NCBI GenBank assembly: GCA_021776115.1 | Contig: JAJFGN010000085.1 | Span: forward strand, 1-64,000 | Source: Kiloniellaceae bacterium | GTDB taxonomy: Bacteria > Pseudomonadota > Alphaproteobacteria > Kiloniellales > J153 | Direction of reading: 5' to 3' | DNA: 64,000 nt | In this document: in pieces, positions 62,985 to 64,000 of the stretch | How the letters are laid out: the number at the start of each line of letters is the position of its first letter | Numbering within the stretch: the stretch's first letter is position 1 | Notes under the pieces: generated by a model | What the model saw: only the letters and a program-made list of their open reading frames with translations | What the model was told of the DNA's origin: nothing | Database searches by the model: none | Made by a program: the position numbers and the translations under genes

Positions 62985-64000
62985 TCATGGTGCCGGGCGC
63001 GCCGAACCTCCCGGCACGCGGCCTTTGAGGCGCATGACGAAACCAATGACCTCGGCAACCGCTTTATAGTGCTCGGCCGGGATTTCCTCGTCGAGTTCGA
63101 CCGCTTGGTAGAGCGCGCGGGTCAGCGGTGGGTTCTCGACGATCGGGATGTCGTGCTCCTCGGCCAGTTCGCGAATTTTCTTGGCCATGGAATCGATGCC
63201 CTTGGCGACCAGACGGGGGGCGCCCATGGCCTCCATATCGTACTTCAGGGCGACCGCGTAATGGGTCGGGTTGGTGATCACCACATCCGCCTCGGGCACC
63301 GCGGCCATCATGCGCTTGCGCGCCCGCTCCATGCGGATCTGGCGCAGGCGCCCCTTGACCATCGGATCGCCCTCGGCCTGCTTGTGTTCCTCCTTCATCT
63401 CCTGTTTCGACATGCGGAGCTGCTTCAAGTGCTGTTGCTTCTGAAACACGAAGTCGAGCGCCGCGATCAGAGTCATCACCGACAACACACCGATCAAGAC
63501 CCGCGCGGCCAGGCCCTGCAACAGATCGGTGAACTGCGTCAGGCTCATGCCGGCGATATTGGGAATCACACCGGCCTGGGGCCGCAAAAGGATCACCACA
63601 ACCGCGGCGACGATCGAGATCTTGGCGAAGCCCTTGAGGAAATCGACCAGCGACTTCACCGAAAACATACGCTTCAGGCCCTTGGCCGGGGAGATCTTCT
63701 CCAGCTTTGGGCTGATCGGATCGGCGCTGATGATCAGGCCGTTTTGAATCACGCCAGCGACCAAGGCCGCCAATACGATCACGGCCAAGGGCACCATCAG
63801 GGCCAAACCAACCTGCACCGCTGTCTCCATTAGGACCTCGCGCAGGAGATAGCTGTCGAGACGGATCGCATGAGGCTCCTCGACGAAACGGCGCAGGGCT
63901 TGGGATATACTTCGCACCATGGGCCCAGCGAAGATGGTGACCAGGAGGGTCATCGCCAGGATGATGAACCAATGATTGATCTCCTGGGAGCGTGCGACCT
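62985..64000 (-). CDS. flhB: Flagellar export protein FlhB (5' end beyond window)
   Basis: The minus-strand gene continues beyond 64000; the start is not in view. Reading upstream of the ORF-track Met gives VARSQEINHWFIILAM, matching the FlhB N-terminal region. Membrane helices follow, then the cytoplasmic domain with the self-cleaving NPTHYAVALKYD motif. FlhB switches flagellar type III export from rod/hook to filament subunits. cckA lies 65 bases downstream on the same strand, a pairing frequent in Rhodospirillales. Confidence 0.95.
   Translation of the reverse strand, partial: VARSQEINHWFIILAMTLLVTIFAGPMVRSISQALRRFVEEPHAIRLDSYLLREVLMETAVQVGLALMVPLAVIVLAALVAGVIQNGLIISADPISPKLEKISPAKGLKRMFSVKSLVDFLKGFAKISIVAAVVVILLRPQAGVIPNIAGMSLTQFTDLLQGLAARVLIGVLSVMTLIAALDFVFQKQQHLKQLRMSKQEMKEEHKQAEGDPMVKGRLRQIRMERARKRMMAAVPEADVVITNPTHYAVALKYDMEAMGAPRLVAKGIDSMAKKIRELAEEHDIPIVENPPLTRALYQAVELDEEIPAEHYKAVAEVIGFVMRLKGRVPGGSARPAP

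Noticed and set aside
1-64000. CRISPR arrays, tRNA or rRNA genes, complete insertion sequences
   Set aside because: Read on both strands, no regularly spaced repeats, cloverleaf-forming segments, rRNA motifs or transposase ORFs were seen. A covariance-model scan could still find a small RNA I missed.

Overview
The window is a 64 kb piece of a high-GC alphaproteobacterial chromosome, most likely Rhodospirillales-like. The lineage call rests on CckA next to FlhB, a MipZ division-positioning ATPase, ClpS/ClpA, an alphaproteobacterial SOS box (GAAC-N7-GAAC) upstream of recA, a phasin, a DUF1127 protein and TadE/TadG-type genes. I see no rRNA, tRNA, CRISPR array, complete insertion sequence or prophage. 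Gene starts were moved from the ORF-track starts wherever a Shine-Dalgarno, a start/stop overlap or the family N-terminus argued for it.

Layout. 0.3-7 kb: EamA exporter coupled to an alpha/beta hydrolase, a small membrane ORF, a LysR regulator, a secreted unknown, and an MscS channel lying between lysE and a truncated copy of the lysE 3' end. 7.3-13.4 kb: RidA, a PuuA-like glutamine synthetase homologue, a tiny zinc-ribbon protein, a FemAB-like acyltransferase, a DUF2189 membrane protein and a class III CoA-transferase. 13.4-19.7 kb: clpS-clpA, a phasin with a recognisable promoter and TGC-rich operators, a lipoprotein and a DacF-like D,D-carboxypeptidase with a SPOR domain. 19.7-22.7 kb: two TadE-like genes divergent from a TadG-like VWA protein across an extremely AT-rich gap. 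22.8-31.2 kb: a minus-strand block with the nucleotide-sugar genes phosphomannomutase, UDP-glucose dehydrogenase and galU, then a membrane DnaJ protein, a VWA protein, mipZ and a molybdopterin oxidoreductase whose stop overlaps the mipZ start.

31.7-46.4 kb: DUF2927 lipoprotein, acyl-CoA synthetase, PAS protein, class IV aminotransferase, cspA with terminator, lipoprotein, DsbA-family isomerase, a two-TM ion-channel protein with a non-canonical filter, a haem-globin-coupled diguanylate cyclase, a CPA1 Na+/H+ antiporter coupled to a methyltransferase, a phosphatase-like lipoprotein, a threonine-dehydratase-like enzyme and a TPR/double-SPOR protein. 46.5-56.9 kb: a catabolic island with an RpiR regulator, N-formylglutamate-amidohydrolase-like enzyme, complete DctQMP TRAP transporter, second glutamine-synthetase homologue, aldehyde dehydrogenase, iron alcohol dehydrogenase and a GcvA-like LysR regulator with a clear T-N11-A palindrome. 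57-64 kb: DUF1127 protein, leucine-dehydrogenase-like enzyme, recA (SOS box, promoter, terminator), cckA and the 3' part of flhB, which runs off the right edge.

The best candidate for an undescribed system is the 46.5-56.9 kb island. Transporter, ATP-dependent gamma-glutamyl ligase homologue, alcohol dehydrogenase, aldehyde dehydrogenase and amidohydrolase could together form a gamma-glutamyl route for an imported amino-alcohol or amine. That is inference from gene content. A second theme is that two genes, mscS and the globin-coupled cyclase, each sit between an intact neighbour and a decayed direct copy of one end of that neighbour.
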